A DNA stretch of 64,000 nucleotides from NCBI GenBank assembly GCA_050485685.1, contig JBJHBW010000013.1:1-64000 (forward strand), written 5' to 3'. The notes under the pieces were generated by a model, which did not search any database, was not told the origin of the DNA, and worked only from the letters and a program-made list of their open reading frames with translations. The position numbers were made by a program, and so were the translations under genes. Shown here piece after piece: positions 43,879 to 52,952 of the stretch (positions are counted from its first letter, which is position 1; each line of letters begins with the position of its first letter). The DNA comes from JBJHBP01 sp050485685. Lineage in GTDB: Bacteria > Pseudomonadota > Gammaproteobacteria > Steroidobacterales > Rariloculaceae.

Positions 43879-45627
43879 CTATTCGGCGAACTGCAATCTG
43901 CGCAGCACCGAATAGTGCCCGTCGCGGGCAAGCAGTTCCGCGTGGGTACCGGCCTCGATGATTTCACCATCATGCATGACAATGATGCGATCGGCGTTTT
44001 CCACGGTAGACAGGCGGTGGGCGATCACCAGCGTGGTGCGGCCCTGCATAAGTCGACCCAGCGCACCCTGAACACGTCTTTCCGACTCCGTATCCAGCGC
44101 CGATGTGGCTTCGTCCAGAATCAGGACCGGCGCATTCTTTAAAAGCGCGCGCGCAATCGCGATACGCTGACGCTGACCGCCTGACAGCAGCACACCACGC
44201 TCACCGACATGGGTATCGAGTCCATCGGGCAGTTCGGCTGCGAACTCGGCCACATAGGCCGCCTCCGCGACGCTCTCTATCTCCTCGCGACTGTGAGTTG
44301 CCAGCGCGCCATAAGCAATGTTGTTGGCAATCGTGTCATCGAACAGCACGACGTCCTGGCTGACCAGTGCGATCTGCCGTCTCAGATCCTGAAGCCGGTA
44401 ATCACGGATGTCCTCACCATCGAGCAGGATCAGGCCGTCGCTGACGTCATAGAACCGCGGCAAGAGACTCACCAGCGTGGACTTGCCACTGCCCGAGCGC
44501 CCGACCACCGCACAGGTCTGCCCGGCGGGCACGCGAAAGCTCACATTCCTCAGCACACCACCCTTGCGCGGGTCATAGCTGAAGCTCACATCACGATACT
44601 CAACGTCCCCGCGCGCTCGCTCCAGGGAACGGGTACCGGTATCGACTTCAGCCGGTTCGTCCAGAATCTGGAACACGCTCTGGCCGGCGGCTATCCCGCG
44701 CTGCACCGCCACATTGATGTTGGTCAGTCGTTTCAGCGGCGGCAGCAGCATGGCCATCGCGGTAATGAACGCCATGAATTCGGAGACTGACAGGTCCTGT
44801 GCCACCCACTCGGAGAACGCGAGAAAGATCACGGCAGCACAACCGAAAGCAACCGTGAACTGCGTCAGGAAGTCACCAGCTGCACGAGTGGCCACGAGGC
44901 GCACATTGAGGCGGAAATTCTTGCGATTGATTCCGTCGAACTGTCGCTGTTCGTAGTCGTGACCATCGAACACCTTGACGATCTTCTGACCATGCAGGGA
45001 CTGCTCCGTCACCCGTGTCACATCTCCCATGGAGTTCTGGATGCGGGTTCCATAGCGACGAAAGGCCTTGCTCATATAGTCGACCATGACCGCGATGATC
45101 GGTGCGATGACAGCGACAAGCAGCGTCAGCTTTGCGCTGTAATAGATCATCATGAAAATCATCAGCAGTATGGTCAGTGTATCCTTGGCGACAGTGACGA
45201 TCGCCGAGGAAATGGCGTCCGCCACCTGTTCGGTGTTGTACGTCAGTTTGGAGATCAGATTGCCCGAAGTGGACGTATCGAAAAACGTCACCGGTAGATT
45301 CAGGTAGTGGCTGAACAGCTCCTGGCGCATGTCACGAATCACCGAGCGCCCCACCCAGCTCAGCCCCACGACCGACAGGAAATCCATGGATCCCCGTACC
45401 GCGAATACCAGCAGGATCAGCAGCGGAATACCGAAAGCCCCGCCCGCGACATCCTCACCCTGCAGACGTTCGGTAATGGCGGCCATGAGCAGCGGCACCG
45501 CGCCGTTGGCGCCCGCGTACGCGACGCTGGCGAGCAGCGCTGCGATGATGACGCGCTTGTGTGGCCGCAGATAACGGAGCAGTCGGCGATACACACCGAC
45601 GACTTCGGAGTTCATGTCGATTGCCAT
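43879..45627 (-). CDS. msbA: Lipid A export ATP-binding/permease protein MsbA
   Basis: Homodimeric ABC exporter that flips core-lipid A across the inner membrane. Six membrane helices occupy about residues 1-320. The nucleotide-binding domain has VVGRSGSGKSTLVSLL, the Q-loop LVSQDVVLFDDTIANNIAYG, signature LSGGQRQRIAIARALLK, and Walker B VLILDEATSALD. With the ATG at 45627 the length is 582, the same as E. coli MsbA. It follows exbD by 13 bases and precedes lpxK. Confidence 0.95.
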   Translation of the reverse strand: MAIDMNSEVVGVYRRLLRYLRPHKRVIIAALLASVAYAGANGAVPLLMAAITERLQGEDVAGGAFGIPLLILLVFAVRGSMDFLSVVGLSWVGRSVIRDMRQELFSHYLNLPVTFFDTSTSGNLISKLTYNTEQVADAISSAIVTVAKDTLTILLMIFMMIYYSAKLTLLVAVIAPIIAVMVDYMSKAFRRYGTRIQNSMGDVTRVTEQSLHGQKIVKVFDGHDYEQRQFDGINRKNFRLNVRLVATRAAGDFLTQFTVAFGCAAVIFLAFSEWVAQDLSVSEFMAFITAMAMLLPPLKRLTNINVAVQRGIAAGQSVFQILDEPAEVDTGTRSLERARGDVEYRDVSFSYDPRKGGVLRNVSFRVPAGQTCAVVGRSGSGKSTLVSLLPRFYDVSDGLILLDGEDIRDYRLQDLRRQIALVSQDVVLFDDTIANNIAYGALATHSREEIESVAEAAYVAEFAAELPDGLDTHVGERGVLLSGGQRQRIAIARALLKNAPVLILDEATSALDTESERRVQGALGRLMQGRTTLVIAHRLSTVENADRIIVMHDGEIIEAGTHAELLARDGHYSVLRRLQFAE

Positions 45628-45640
45628 GGCGGAACCCGTA

Positions 45641-46066
45641 TCAGCGTCGGTCGTCGGGCGTGACGGTGGCAATACTGATCTCGACAAAGCCGAGTTGTCC
45701 GGCGACATCCATCGCGGTAACCACTGCCTGATGCGTAGCCATGGCGTCCGCGCGTATGACTACGGGCACGGCGCGCTGGTCTCCGGCCATGCGCTCCAGC
45801 GCAGCCCGAAGGGTGCGGCGTTCGTTGTTGACCAGGGGCCTGCCGTTGACCAGGTACGCGCCCGCTTCGGTAATTGTAATCTCCAGAAGTTCGTCGGTAT
45901 CGGCCGGTGCGGTCTCCGCGGCCGCTTCCGGCAGACGCAGGCTGATCTCGGTTTCGCGCACGAAACTGGTGGATACCATAAAGAACACCAGGAGCAGCAA
46001 CACGACGTCAATCAGCGACGTCAGATTGATCTCAGGCTCTTCTCTTGATCGGCTGCGAAGGTTCAT
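45641..46066 (-). CDS. exbD: Biopolymer transport protein ExbD/TolR family
   Basis: Small inner-membrane protein of the ExbB-ExbD proton-driven motor. The single membrane helix carries the proton-conducting Asp (INLTSLIDVVLLLLVFFMV). The periplasmic part contains ITEAGAYLVNGRPL and VVIRADAMATHQAVVTAMD. The 35-base overlap with exbB indicates a coupled pair. No TonB gene is present here, so the energised partner could be TonB elsewhere or something else. Confidence 0.93.
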   Translation of the reverse strand: MNLRSRSREEPEINLTSLIDVVLLLLVFFMVSTSFVRETEISLRLPEAAAETAPADTDELLEITITEAGAYLVNGRPLVNNERRTLRAALERMAGDQRAVPVVIRADAMATHQAVVTAMDVAGQLGFVEISIATVTPDDRR

Positions 46067-46694
46067 CGGCCCTTGCCAGCTGTTCTTGGCGCTGGTGCTG
46101 CAACAACGCCTCCAGCAGTTTCATCGCTTCTTTCTCCATGCTCACAACCAGCGCGTTGACGCGGCCGCGCAGATAGCGGTAGGCGATCAGCGCCGGAATC
46201 GCAACGCTCAGTCCCGCCGCGGTTGTGATCAGCGCCTCGGAAATTCCGCCGGCCAGCACGCCGGGATTACCGACACCGAATGCCGTGATCGCGGCGAACA
46301 CCTTGATCATACCGATGACGGTTCCCAGAAGGCCCATCAATGGTGTAATCGCGGCAATCGTGCCCAGGGAGTTCAGAAAGCGTTCCAGGTCATGAACAAC
46401 GTGACGCCCGCTGTCCTCGATGCTCTCCTTGATGACTTCGCGCGAAGCATGACGATTGGCAAGTCCGGCCGCCAGCACCTGACCCAGCGGCGAACTGTGA
46501 TGCAACTCGCTGAGGTAGTCACGATCGAGCCTGTTGCGGACTACACGGTCCCAGGCGTCCGCAGTCAGATCCTTCGGTAGCACGCGCTGCGGCTGCAACG
46601 TCCACAGTCGTTCGACGATGATGGCGGCTGCGACGATGGAGCAGGCAATGATCGGCAGCATAAGCCAGCCGCCGGCTTGCACGATCTCCCACAT
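46032..46694 (-). CDS. exbB: MotA/TolQ/ExbB proton channel family protein
   Basis: Inner-membrane stator of the ExbB-ExbD motor. Three membrane helices are visible: residues 10-30, then two around TIAAITPLMGLLGTVIGMIKVF and GISEALITTAAGLSVAIPALIAY, with the conserved TxPLxGLLGTVxGM and EALxTTAxGLxVAIPA motifs. Length 220. It is followed directly by exbD. The comEC-exbB-exbD order is common in Pseudomonas and Xanthomonas relatives. Confidence 0.93.
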   Translation of the reverse strand: MWEIVQAGGWLMLPIIACSIVAAAIIVERLWTLQPQRVLPKDLTADAWDRVVRNRLDRDYLSELHHSSPLGQVLAAGLANRHASREVIKESIEDSGRHVVHDLERFLNSLGTIAAITPLMGLLGTVIGMIKVFAAITAFGVGNPGVLAGGISEALITTAAGLSVAIPALIAYRYLRGRVNALVVSMEKEAMKLLEALLQHQRQEQLARADEPSQPIKRRA

Positions 46695-46727
46695 GTGTAT
46701 CCCGTCGTCTCCGAGAACCGGCCTGAA

Positions 46728-49184
46728 CTATAGCGCGCTTGGCCCTGATGCACCAGAAAGCGGCCGCGTATCTGCGTGCCAGTACCGGGTCCTGAGCAGG
46801 CGCTGCGCGTGCACCTCGACACCGCCCGCGTTCATGGTCACATGCAGTGCACCGGCCTCGCCGGTCACCAGCACCCTGGCGCCAGCTTCGGTCCAGCGCT
46901 GGCGCACCTCGGGGCTGGGAAACCCCCAGCGACTGTAGTAATCGACCGAGATCAGTGCGTACTGCGGCGAAGTACCGGTGACGAATGCCGGCGACGATGA
47001 CGTACGGCTGCCGTGATGGCCCACGACCACGACATCGGAGAGCAGGCGCGGATCGTCGATTACGGCACGTTCGGCATGACCTTCCATATCCCCGGTGATC
47101 AGCAGCGACATACCCGCGGCAGTCACTTTCAGCAGGCAGGAACTCTCATTACCACGCCAGAAGAAGTTTTCCGACGGATGCAGAATCAGGAACTCAACGT
47201 CGTCGAAGTGCCATGTCATTCCGGTGACGCAGATGTCCCCCGTCGGCTGCTCAACATCCGGCCCCCTGATCACACGGGCATCGGGAAACGCCTCAAGTAC
47301 GGCCGCCACGCCACCGGTATGGTCGTTGTGGTCGTGACTGATGATCACCATGTCGGGCGGAGGTGCATTGAGCGCACGTATCGCCGGCACGACGACTTCG
47401 GCGCCACTGTCAAAACCACTTCGGTAACGGGGACCGGCGTCGTACAGCACGCTGTGATTGGCTGTCTGCACCAGCACCGCAAGACCATGGCCGACGTCCA
47501 GCAAGACGGCTGATGCTTCGCCGTGCGCCGGGCGGGTTGTTGACGGCGGCAGAGCCAGCACGAACAGTACCAGCCAGAGCCCGCGCCTGCCGTGGAATGC
47601 ATGCGCCGGCATGGCAAGCAACACCGCCACAACGACCAGCACCTGCACCGCAAACCGCGCCTGCGTCAGCTCTACCGCCGCCCACGGAATCGCCGCGCAA
47701 CGTTCGAGTGCCCACCATGTCAGTTCAGCCAGCACCGTCATCGCCTGCACCAGCAGACCGCCCGCCGGCTCACTGAGGGACACGACCAGCGCGGCAAGCA
47801 GCGTGCCCGGCACCAGCAACAGGGAGAAGAACGGTATCGCGACGAAGTTCACCATTGGCGACACCAGCGACACCTCGCTGAAATACAACGCCACCAGCGG
47901 CGTGAGCCCCAGAGAGATATTCCATTGCAGCGTGGCAAGCTGCATCACACGGGCAGTCACGGCTTGCCGTATGGTGTCGATGCCGGTTCGGGGCAACAGT
48001 CGGGCGCCTGCTGCCGAACGTCCCGTGACTTCGAGTCGGGTCGCATGTTCGTGGACCGACCCATGAGCCGATACCAGTGGCCGGGTCGACGCCATCATCA
48101 GCAGCAGAAACACCGCGAAGAAAGACATCCAGAACGATGCGCTGAGCGGCGCCAGCGGATCCAGAACGATCACCGCCAGCAACGCCGCCGCCAGACCCTC
48201 GAACAATCCCGTGTGCCGTCGGCTGACCGTCATCGCAAGCGCCACGACCACCATGACCAGCGCGCGCTGCGTCGGTATCGCGAAACCCGCGAGTGCCGCA
48301 TACACAACCGACGCAACCACCGCCACTGCGGCGGCGGCTTCCAGGTCACGATGGGCGAGCGCACCCGGCATGCGCAACCAGAGTCTGCGCACCAGCACGA
48401 AAACCAGTGCGGCAATGAGCCCCACATGCATGCCGGAGATCGCCACCAGATGACTGGTGCCGGTTCGGCGCAGTGTGGTCCAGTGCTGATCGGTGAACCC
48501 CGATCGCTCTCCAAGCGACAGCGCTGTCAGCAGCGCTACCCCGTCGCCGTCACCGCCGACATGCTGCAGCCGCTCGGCCAGTGCGTCGCGCACTCTCAGC
48601 CAGCGACGCGACAGGCTGAAGTGCGGATCGTCGACCAGATCACCGGAGCGCACATAGCCGGTAGCGCCGAAGCCTTCAAGAAAAAGCCAGCGCTCGTAAT
48701 CGAAACCGCCCGGATTCATCATGCCGCGCGGCCGGCGCAGGCGCACCACGATATCCAGTGCATCGCCGGGACTCAGTGACCGCTGCGGCTCATACCAGTT
48801 CAGTCGCAACCGGCGCGGCAACTCTTCATGTTCGCTGGAAGTCACCCTGAACGAGAAACGCAGCCTTTCGCCGTTATGATCCGGGAAACCATCCACCCAG
48901 CCGCGCACGCGCAGATCCTCACCAACCAGTGCCGGTGGCAGGCGGTCGGCCAGACGTATTTCGGCGACCATGCCTGTCAGACTGAAGCCTGCGATGAACC
49001 ACACCAGCAGCCGCGTGTGCCGAAACCGCGTGCACAGCACCGCAGCCATGAATAACAGCGGATACCAGAACAGCGGCGGCAGAGCCGGCAGTTGATGCAG
49101 CAGCAGCGTGCCCGCCAGCCAAAGCAGCGCGATAGCGGGCAGCGAGTTACCCGGGTGGGGACGGTCAGCGGCGGACGAGTACAC
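46728..49184 (-). CDS. comEC: ComEC/Rec2 DNA-uptake channel protein
   Basis: Polytopic protein that carries single-stranded DNA across the inner membrane during natural transformation. An OB-like periplasmic part lies near the start (RVRGWVDGFPDHNGERLRFSF). The competence domain has LSLGERSGFTDQHWTTLRRTGTSHLVAISGMHVGL in segments, with many helices. The C-terminal beta-lactamase-like domain has VIISHDHNDHTGGVAA and VVGHHGS. The start is unclear: I chose GTG 49184, which overlaps lolD by 20 bases; no ATG is suitable after the lolD stop. Confidence 0.9.
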   Translation of the reverse strand: MYSSAADRPHPGNSLPAIALLWLAGTLLLHQLPALPPLFWYPLLFMAAVLCTRFRHTRLLVWFIAGFSLTGMVAEIRLADRLPPALVGEDLRVRGWVDGFPDHNGERLRFSFRVTSSEHEELPRRLRLNWYEPQRSLSPGDALDIVVRLRRPRGMMNPGGFDYERWLFLEGFGATGYVRSGDLVDDPHFSLSRRWLRVRDALAERLQHVGGDGDGVALLTALSLGERSGFTDQHWTTLRRTGTSHLVAISGMHVGLIAALVFVLVRRLWLRMPGALAHRDLEAAAAVAVVASVVYAALAGFAIPTQRALVMVVVALAMTVSRRHTGLFEGLAAALLAVIVLDPLAPLSASFWMSFFAVFLLLMMASTRPLVSAHGSVHEHATRLEVTGRSAAGARLLPRTGIDTIRQAVTARVMQLATLQWNISLGLTPLVALYFSEVSLVSPMVNFVAIPFFSLLLVPGTLLAALVVSLSEPAGGLLVQAMTVLAELTWWALERCAAIPWAAVELTQARFAVQVLVVVAVLLAMPAHAFHGRRGLWLVLFVLALPPSTTRPAHGEASAVLLDVGHGLAVLVQTANHSVLYDAGPRYRSGFDSGAEVVVPAIRALNAPPPDMVIISHDHNDHTGGVAAVLEAFPDARVIRGPDVEQPTGDICVTGMTWHFDDVEFLILHPSENFFWRGNESSCLLKVTAAGMSLLITGDMEGHAERAVIDDPRLLSDVVVVGHHGSRTSSSPAFVTGTSPQYALISVDYYSRWGFPSPEVRQRWTEAGARVLVTGEAGALHVTMNAGGVEVHAQRLLRTRYWHADTRPLSGASGPSAL

Positions 49185-49890
49185 CGTCCTCGAGCTCCAG
49201 CACGCTGTCCATGCGTGCCGCGAGATCGGGATCATGAGTGACGACCACCAGACTGGTGTTCAGTGCCGCATTGAGTTCCAGCAGCACGTCGAAAACACGC
49301 AGACCCGTGGCGCGATCAAGATTACCGGTGGGCTCATCGGCCAGCACCACCGCGGGACGTGTCACCAGTGCACGCGCCACCGCGGTACGCTGGCGTTCCC
49401 CACCGGACAGCTGCCCCGGCCGATGCAGCAGGCGCTCACCCAGACCGACCCGTTCAAGCAGCTCCGTCGCCTGCTGTTCCGCCGCTTTGGGCTTGTCGCC
49501 ACGCACCAGCAATGGCATGGCCACGTTCTCCAGTGCCGTGAACTCGGGGAGAAGGTGATGAAACTGGTAGACAAACCCCAGTGCCCGGTTGCGCAGGCGA
49601 CCACGTGCAGTCTGATCCAGCCGACTCATGGACTCGCCGGCCACCAGCACCTCACCGGCCGTCGGATCGTCCAGCCCGCCAAGCAGCTGCAGCAGTGTGG
49701 TCTTGCCGGAACCCGATGCGCCGATGATCGCAATACGGTCACCGGCCTGCACTTGCAGGTTTATGCCGCGCAGCACTTCAAGCGAGCGGCTGCCCTCCTC
49801 GAATCGTTTCACCAGCCCCCGCGCAGACAACACTTCGCTGCCGACGCCAGCCGATGTCGCAGCCGTGCCGGCCGTCGCCTGTTCACTCAT
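49165..49890 (-). CDS. lolD: Lipoprotein-releasing ABC transporter ATP-binding protein LolD
   Basis: ATPase of LolCDE, which extracts outer-membrane lipoproteins from the inner membrane and passes them to LolA. Walker A AIIGASGSGKTTLLQLLGGLD, Q-loop VYQFHHLLPEFTALEN, the signature QLSGGERQRTAVARALV and Walker B VVLADEPTGNLD are clear. The ATG at 49890 lies inside the end of the upstream permease gene (8-base overlap). The order permease-permease-ATPase differs from E. coli lolC-lolD-lolE. Confidence 0.95.
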   Translation of the reverse strand: MSEQATAGTAATSAGVGSEVLSARGLVKRFEEGSRSLEVLRGINLQVQAGDRIAIIGASGSGKTTLLQLLGGLDDPTAGEVLVAGESMSRLDQTARGRLRNRALGFVYQFHHLLPEFTALENVAMPLLVRGDKPKAAEQQATELLERVGLGERLLHRPGQLSGGERQRTAVARALVTRPAVVLADEPTGNLDRATGLRVFDVLLELNAALNTSLVVVTHDPDLAARMDSVLELEDGVLVRR

Positions 49891-51133
49891 GACGCAACGC
49901 CTCCGCCGGAGCCTGTCTTGCCGCGCTGAGCGCCGGATAGAAGGTCGCTGCCACGGCCAGCACTGCGGCAAGCACGCAGATCTGCAGCACCTCCGCGATC
50001 CTGACCTGGGTAGGCAGGTCGCTCAGCCAGTAAACCTCACCGGTGACCAGTTCCGTATTCATCCATGCCTCCAGCAGCACGACGATGTTCTCCAGCTGAC
50101 TGGTCACCAGAAGGCCCAGCGCAAGCCCGAATGCCGTGCCAAGCACGCCTATCAGGGTTCCCTGGGTCGCGAACACAGCCATGACGGCCGATGGCGAGGC
50201 GCCCATGCTGCGCAGTATGGCGATGTCGCCGCGCTTCTCGCGCACCACCATGACCAGTGTCGAAACGATATTGAACGCTGCCACACCGATGACCAGCGAC
50301 AGCACGATGAACATGATGCCCTTGGTCAGCTGAATGGAACGCAGAAAGTTCACGTGCTGACGGGTCCAGTCCGTGATGTAGAAGCCGCCACCCAGCGCCA
50401 GCGCGAGATCGCGCACACTGCGCCCGGCGAAGTAGACATCGGTAACCGCCAGTTTCAGACCGTGCGCGCGGCCGCCGGTACGGAACAGCCGTGCCGCATC
50501 CTCCAGATGCACGAACACCAGCCGGCGGTCGTATTCGTACATGCCGGCATCAAACACACCGGCCACGGTGAACGCCCGGGTGCGCGGCATCATGCCCGCG
50601 GGCGTGACAACGGCCTCGGCCAGTGCCAGCACGACACGATCACCCGACGACACATTGAGTTCGGCCGCGAGACCACTGCCTATGACGATGCGATATTCGC
50701 CGTCCACGAGATTGTCGAGACTGCCCTGCACCATCATCTGTTCAATGCGTGTGACGTCACGTTCCAGCGAAGGCTCGATGCCGCGGATGGCGACACCGGA
50801 AATCGCATCGCCGGCCACCGAAATGCCCTGCCCTTCGATGAACGGAGCGGCTGCCCTGATGTCCTGCTGCAGCAGCGAGAGTTCGCGCAGTCCGCGCCAG
50901 TCGTCCAGCGGTTCGTCCAGACCGGTGATCGTGGCATCCGCCACCACACCCAGTATGCGCTGCTGCAGTTCATGTTCGAATCCGTTCATTACCGACAACA
51001 CGACTATCAATACCGCAACGCCCAGTCCTATGCCGATCATGGAAACGGCAGAAATGAATGAGATAAAGCCATTGCGGCTGCGGGCACGCAGGTAACGAAG
51101 CGCAACTCCAATCTGGTATGGCTGCCTGATCAT
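49883..51133 (-). CDS. lolE: Lipoprotein-releasing ABC transporter permease (LolE/LolC type)
   Basis: A 416-residue FtsX-like permease with four membrane helices. The N-terminal helix region has RSRNGFISFISAVSMIGIGLGVAVLIVVLSVMNGFE in segments, which is highly typical. The C-terminal membrane part contains MFIVLSLVIGVAAFNIVSTL, VREKRGDIAILRSMGAS and LGTAFGLALGLL. A large periplasmic domain lies between them. It starts three bases after the stop of the preceding paralogue and overlaps lolD. C and E cannot be told apart with certainty; I name it by position. Confidence 0.9.
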   Translation of the reverse strand: MIRQPYQIGVALRYLRARSRNGFISFISAVSMIGIGLGVAVLIVVLSVMNGFEHELQQRILGVVADATITGLDEPLDDWRGLRELSLLQQDIRAAAPFIEGQGISVAGDAISGVAIRGIEPSLERDVTRIEQMMVQGSLDNLVDGEYRIVIGSGLAAELNVSSGDRVVLALAEAVVTPAGMMPRTRAFTVAGVFDAGMYEYDRRLVFVHLEDAARLFRTGGRAHGLKLAVTDVYFAGRSVRDLALALGGGFYITDWTRQHVNFLRSIQLTKGIMFIVLSLVIGVAAFNIVSTLVMVVREKRGDIAILRSMGASPSAVMAVFATQGTLIGVLGTAFGLALGLLVTSQLENIVVLLEAWMNTELVTGEVYWLSDLPTQVRIAEVLQICVLAAVLAVAATFYPALSAARQAPAEALRHE

Positions 51134-51135
51134 GA

Positions 51136-52377
51136 TCACTCGTACCGCAGCACGCGGGCGGGCGCTATCGCCGCTGCACGCCGCGCAGGGTAAACCGTCG
51201 CCAGCACAGCGATTGCGAATGCCACCGCGGCCACCAGCAGCACATCGGCCGCGCGGACCTCCGACGGCAGCTCGGTGACGTAATAGACATCGCCGGGCAT
51301 GATCTGGAAACCGAAAGTGGCCTCCAGCCACGGCACGATGGTTTCCACGTTGAAAGCGAGCACCAGCCCCAGCGACGTGCCGAGCACCATGCCCGCCAGA
51401 CCGATCACCAGTCCCTGCACCACGAAAATGCGCGCCACACGGTTCGGTTCCAGGCCGCAGGTTCTGAGTATCGCGATGTCCCGTTCCTTGTCCGTCACTA
51501 CCATCATCAATGAGGCGACGATGTTGAAGGCAGCCACGCCGACAATGAACATCAGAATCACCGTCATCATGGTCTTCTCGATGCGGATGGCGCGAAAGTG
51601 GCTGCGATGCTCTTCGGTCCAGTCGGTATAGGCGTATCCGTCACCGAGAACACTCATGACACCGGATGCAAGGCTGCGAACCGCCATAGGGTCGTGCATG
51701 CGTATCGCCAGACCTTCCACGCTGTCACCCAGACCCGCGATCGCCGCAGCATCGGCAATGTGAATCAGTGCCAGCTGACCGTCGTGCTCCTGCAGGCCCG
51801 CCTCGAAGAAACCGGCCACGCGGAAACTCGCCAGCATGGGCGTGAGTCGCCCGTTCTCGACCCGCGGCACCAGCAGATTGACGCGATCGCCCTCACGGGC
51901 GCCCAGATTCAGCCCCAGGAGCCGTCCCAGTATGATTTCCCGACCACCCGGCTGCAGCATCGCCAGTGTCGCCGCATCGACGAAGCGCGTGACTTCCGAT
52001 ACATCCGGTTCCAGCTCAGGTGCAATGCCCCGTGTGATCACCGGCTCCAGTTCGCCCCGCAGGCGCAGCATGCCTTCCAGGGTCACGTACGGCGCGATGC
52101 CGGCCACACCCGGCCGGGCTGCCAGCCGTTCGCGATCGCTCTGCCAGTCCGCAAGTCCCTCCCCCGGCATCCACACGCGCGCACCGGCGCTCATGCTCAG
52201 AAGGCGGTCACGAACTTCGGTCTCCAGGCCATTCATGACCGACAGGATCACGATCAGCGCAGCCACACCCAGTGCGATCCCGAGCAGCGAGGCGCCGGTC
52301 ATGAAAGACACGACCCCGCGACGGCGACGGGAGCGCACATAGCGCAATCCGATGAAGCACTCTAGCGGCTGGAACAT
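51136..52377 (-). CDS. lolC: Lipoprotein-releasing ABC transporter permease (LolC/LolE type)
   Basis: A 413-residue paralogue of the next gene. N-terminal YVRSRRRRGVVSFMTGASLLG and ALIVILSVMNGLETEVRDRLLSM, and C-terminal MFIVGVAAFNIVASLMMVVTDKERDIAILRTCGLEPN, match the LolC/E pattern. The Pro-containing Hook region of LolC, which recruits LolA, would be near the middle of the periplasmic domain but I cannot place it confidently. It is first in a three-gene Lol operon and diverges from a small exported-protein gene. Confidence 0.9.
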   Translation of the reverse strand: MFQPLECFIGLRYVRSRRRRGVVSFMTGASLLGIALGVAALIVILSVMNGLETEVRDRLLSMSAGARVWMPGEGLADWQSDRERLAARPGVAGIAPYVTLEGMLRLRGELEPVITRGIAPELEPDVSEVTRFVDAATLAMLQPGGREIILGRLLGLNLGAREGDRVNLLVPRVENGRLTPMLASFRVAGFFEAGLQEHDGQLALIHIADAAAIAGLGDSVEGLAIRMHDPMAVRSLASGVMSVLGDGYAYTDWTEEHRSHFRAIRIEKTMMTVILMFIVGVAAFNIVASLMMVVTDKERDIAILRTCGLEPNRVARIFVVQGLVIGLAGMVLGTSLGLVLAFNVETIVPWLEATFGFQIMPGDVYYVTELPSEVRAADVLLVAAVAFAIAVLATVYPARRAAAIAPARVLRYE

Positions 52378-52536
52378 GGCCCGGCATTAAACCACAGCCG
52401 CGACCTGCGGACCGCCGCTGACGGCTTGCGGGGCCTGAAGGGGCAGAACTGTGACCCATCCCGCAAAACCGGCGCCGCACGGGATGACCCTCACAACCCA
52501 GATGCTATATTTCCGGCTGTTCAGGGAGAGATGACC

Positions 52537-52839
52537 ATGTTTCAGAACCCAGTCCGAAAAATGGCGATCCGGAAATTGGCGGCAATCCTGGTGCTGGCAG
52601 GTTGCACCCCGCTGGCGGCGGCCGACGTGCTGCTGATCGACCGGCTGGAGCAGAGCAGACAGGTGGTGCCGGAACGGCCAGGGCGCGGCATGACCATGGA
52701 GCGCGTGGAATCAACCTATGGTGCGCCCCAGGCACGCCGCGCAGCCGTGGGCGACCCGCCGATCACGCGCTGGGAGTACGCGAACTTTATCGTCTACTTC
52801 GAACACAATCAGGTCATTCACGCAGTCGCAAGACGCTGA
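52537..52839 (+). CDS. Small exported protein with SmpA/BamE-like region
   Basis: A 100-residue protein. The N-terminal hydrophobic segment AAILVLAGCTPLAAADV contains LAGC, a lipobox match, but an Ala-rich signal peptidase I site follows, so lipoprotein or soluble periplasmic protein are both possible. The mature part has RGMTMERVESTYGAPQARR and ITRWEYANFIVYFEHNQVIHA, the layout of SmpA/BamE-like domains. I prefer the ATG at 52537, eight bases after AGGGAG, over one at 52531. It lies upstream of mfd on the same strand. Function unknown. Confidence 0.65.
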   Translation: MFQNPVRKMAIRKLAAILVLAGCTPLAAADVLLIDRLEQSRQVVPERPGRGMTMERVESTYGAPQARRAAVGDPPITRWEYANFIVYFEHNQVIHAVARR

Positions 52840-52952
52840 GTTCCCTCGGGCCGGCACACTCGCCCGCCCTCCTGCGACACCGGCGCGGTTTCGGATTCCG
52901 CATCGATTCAGCGATAATGCGCGGCTTGTTTCCGCAAGCCTGCGACCGCTGA

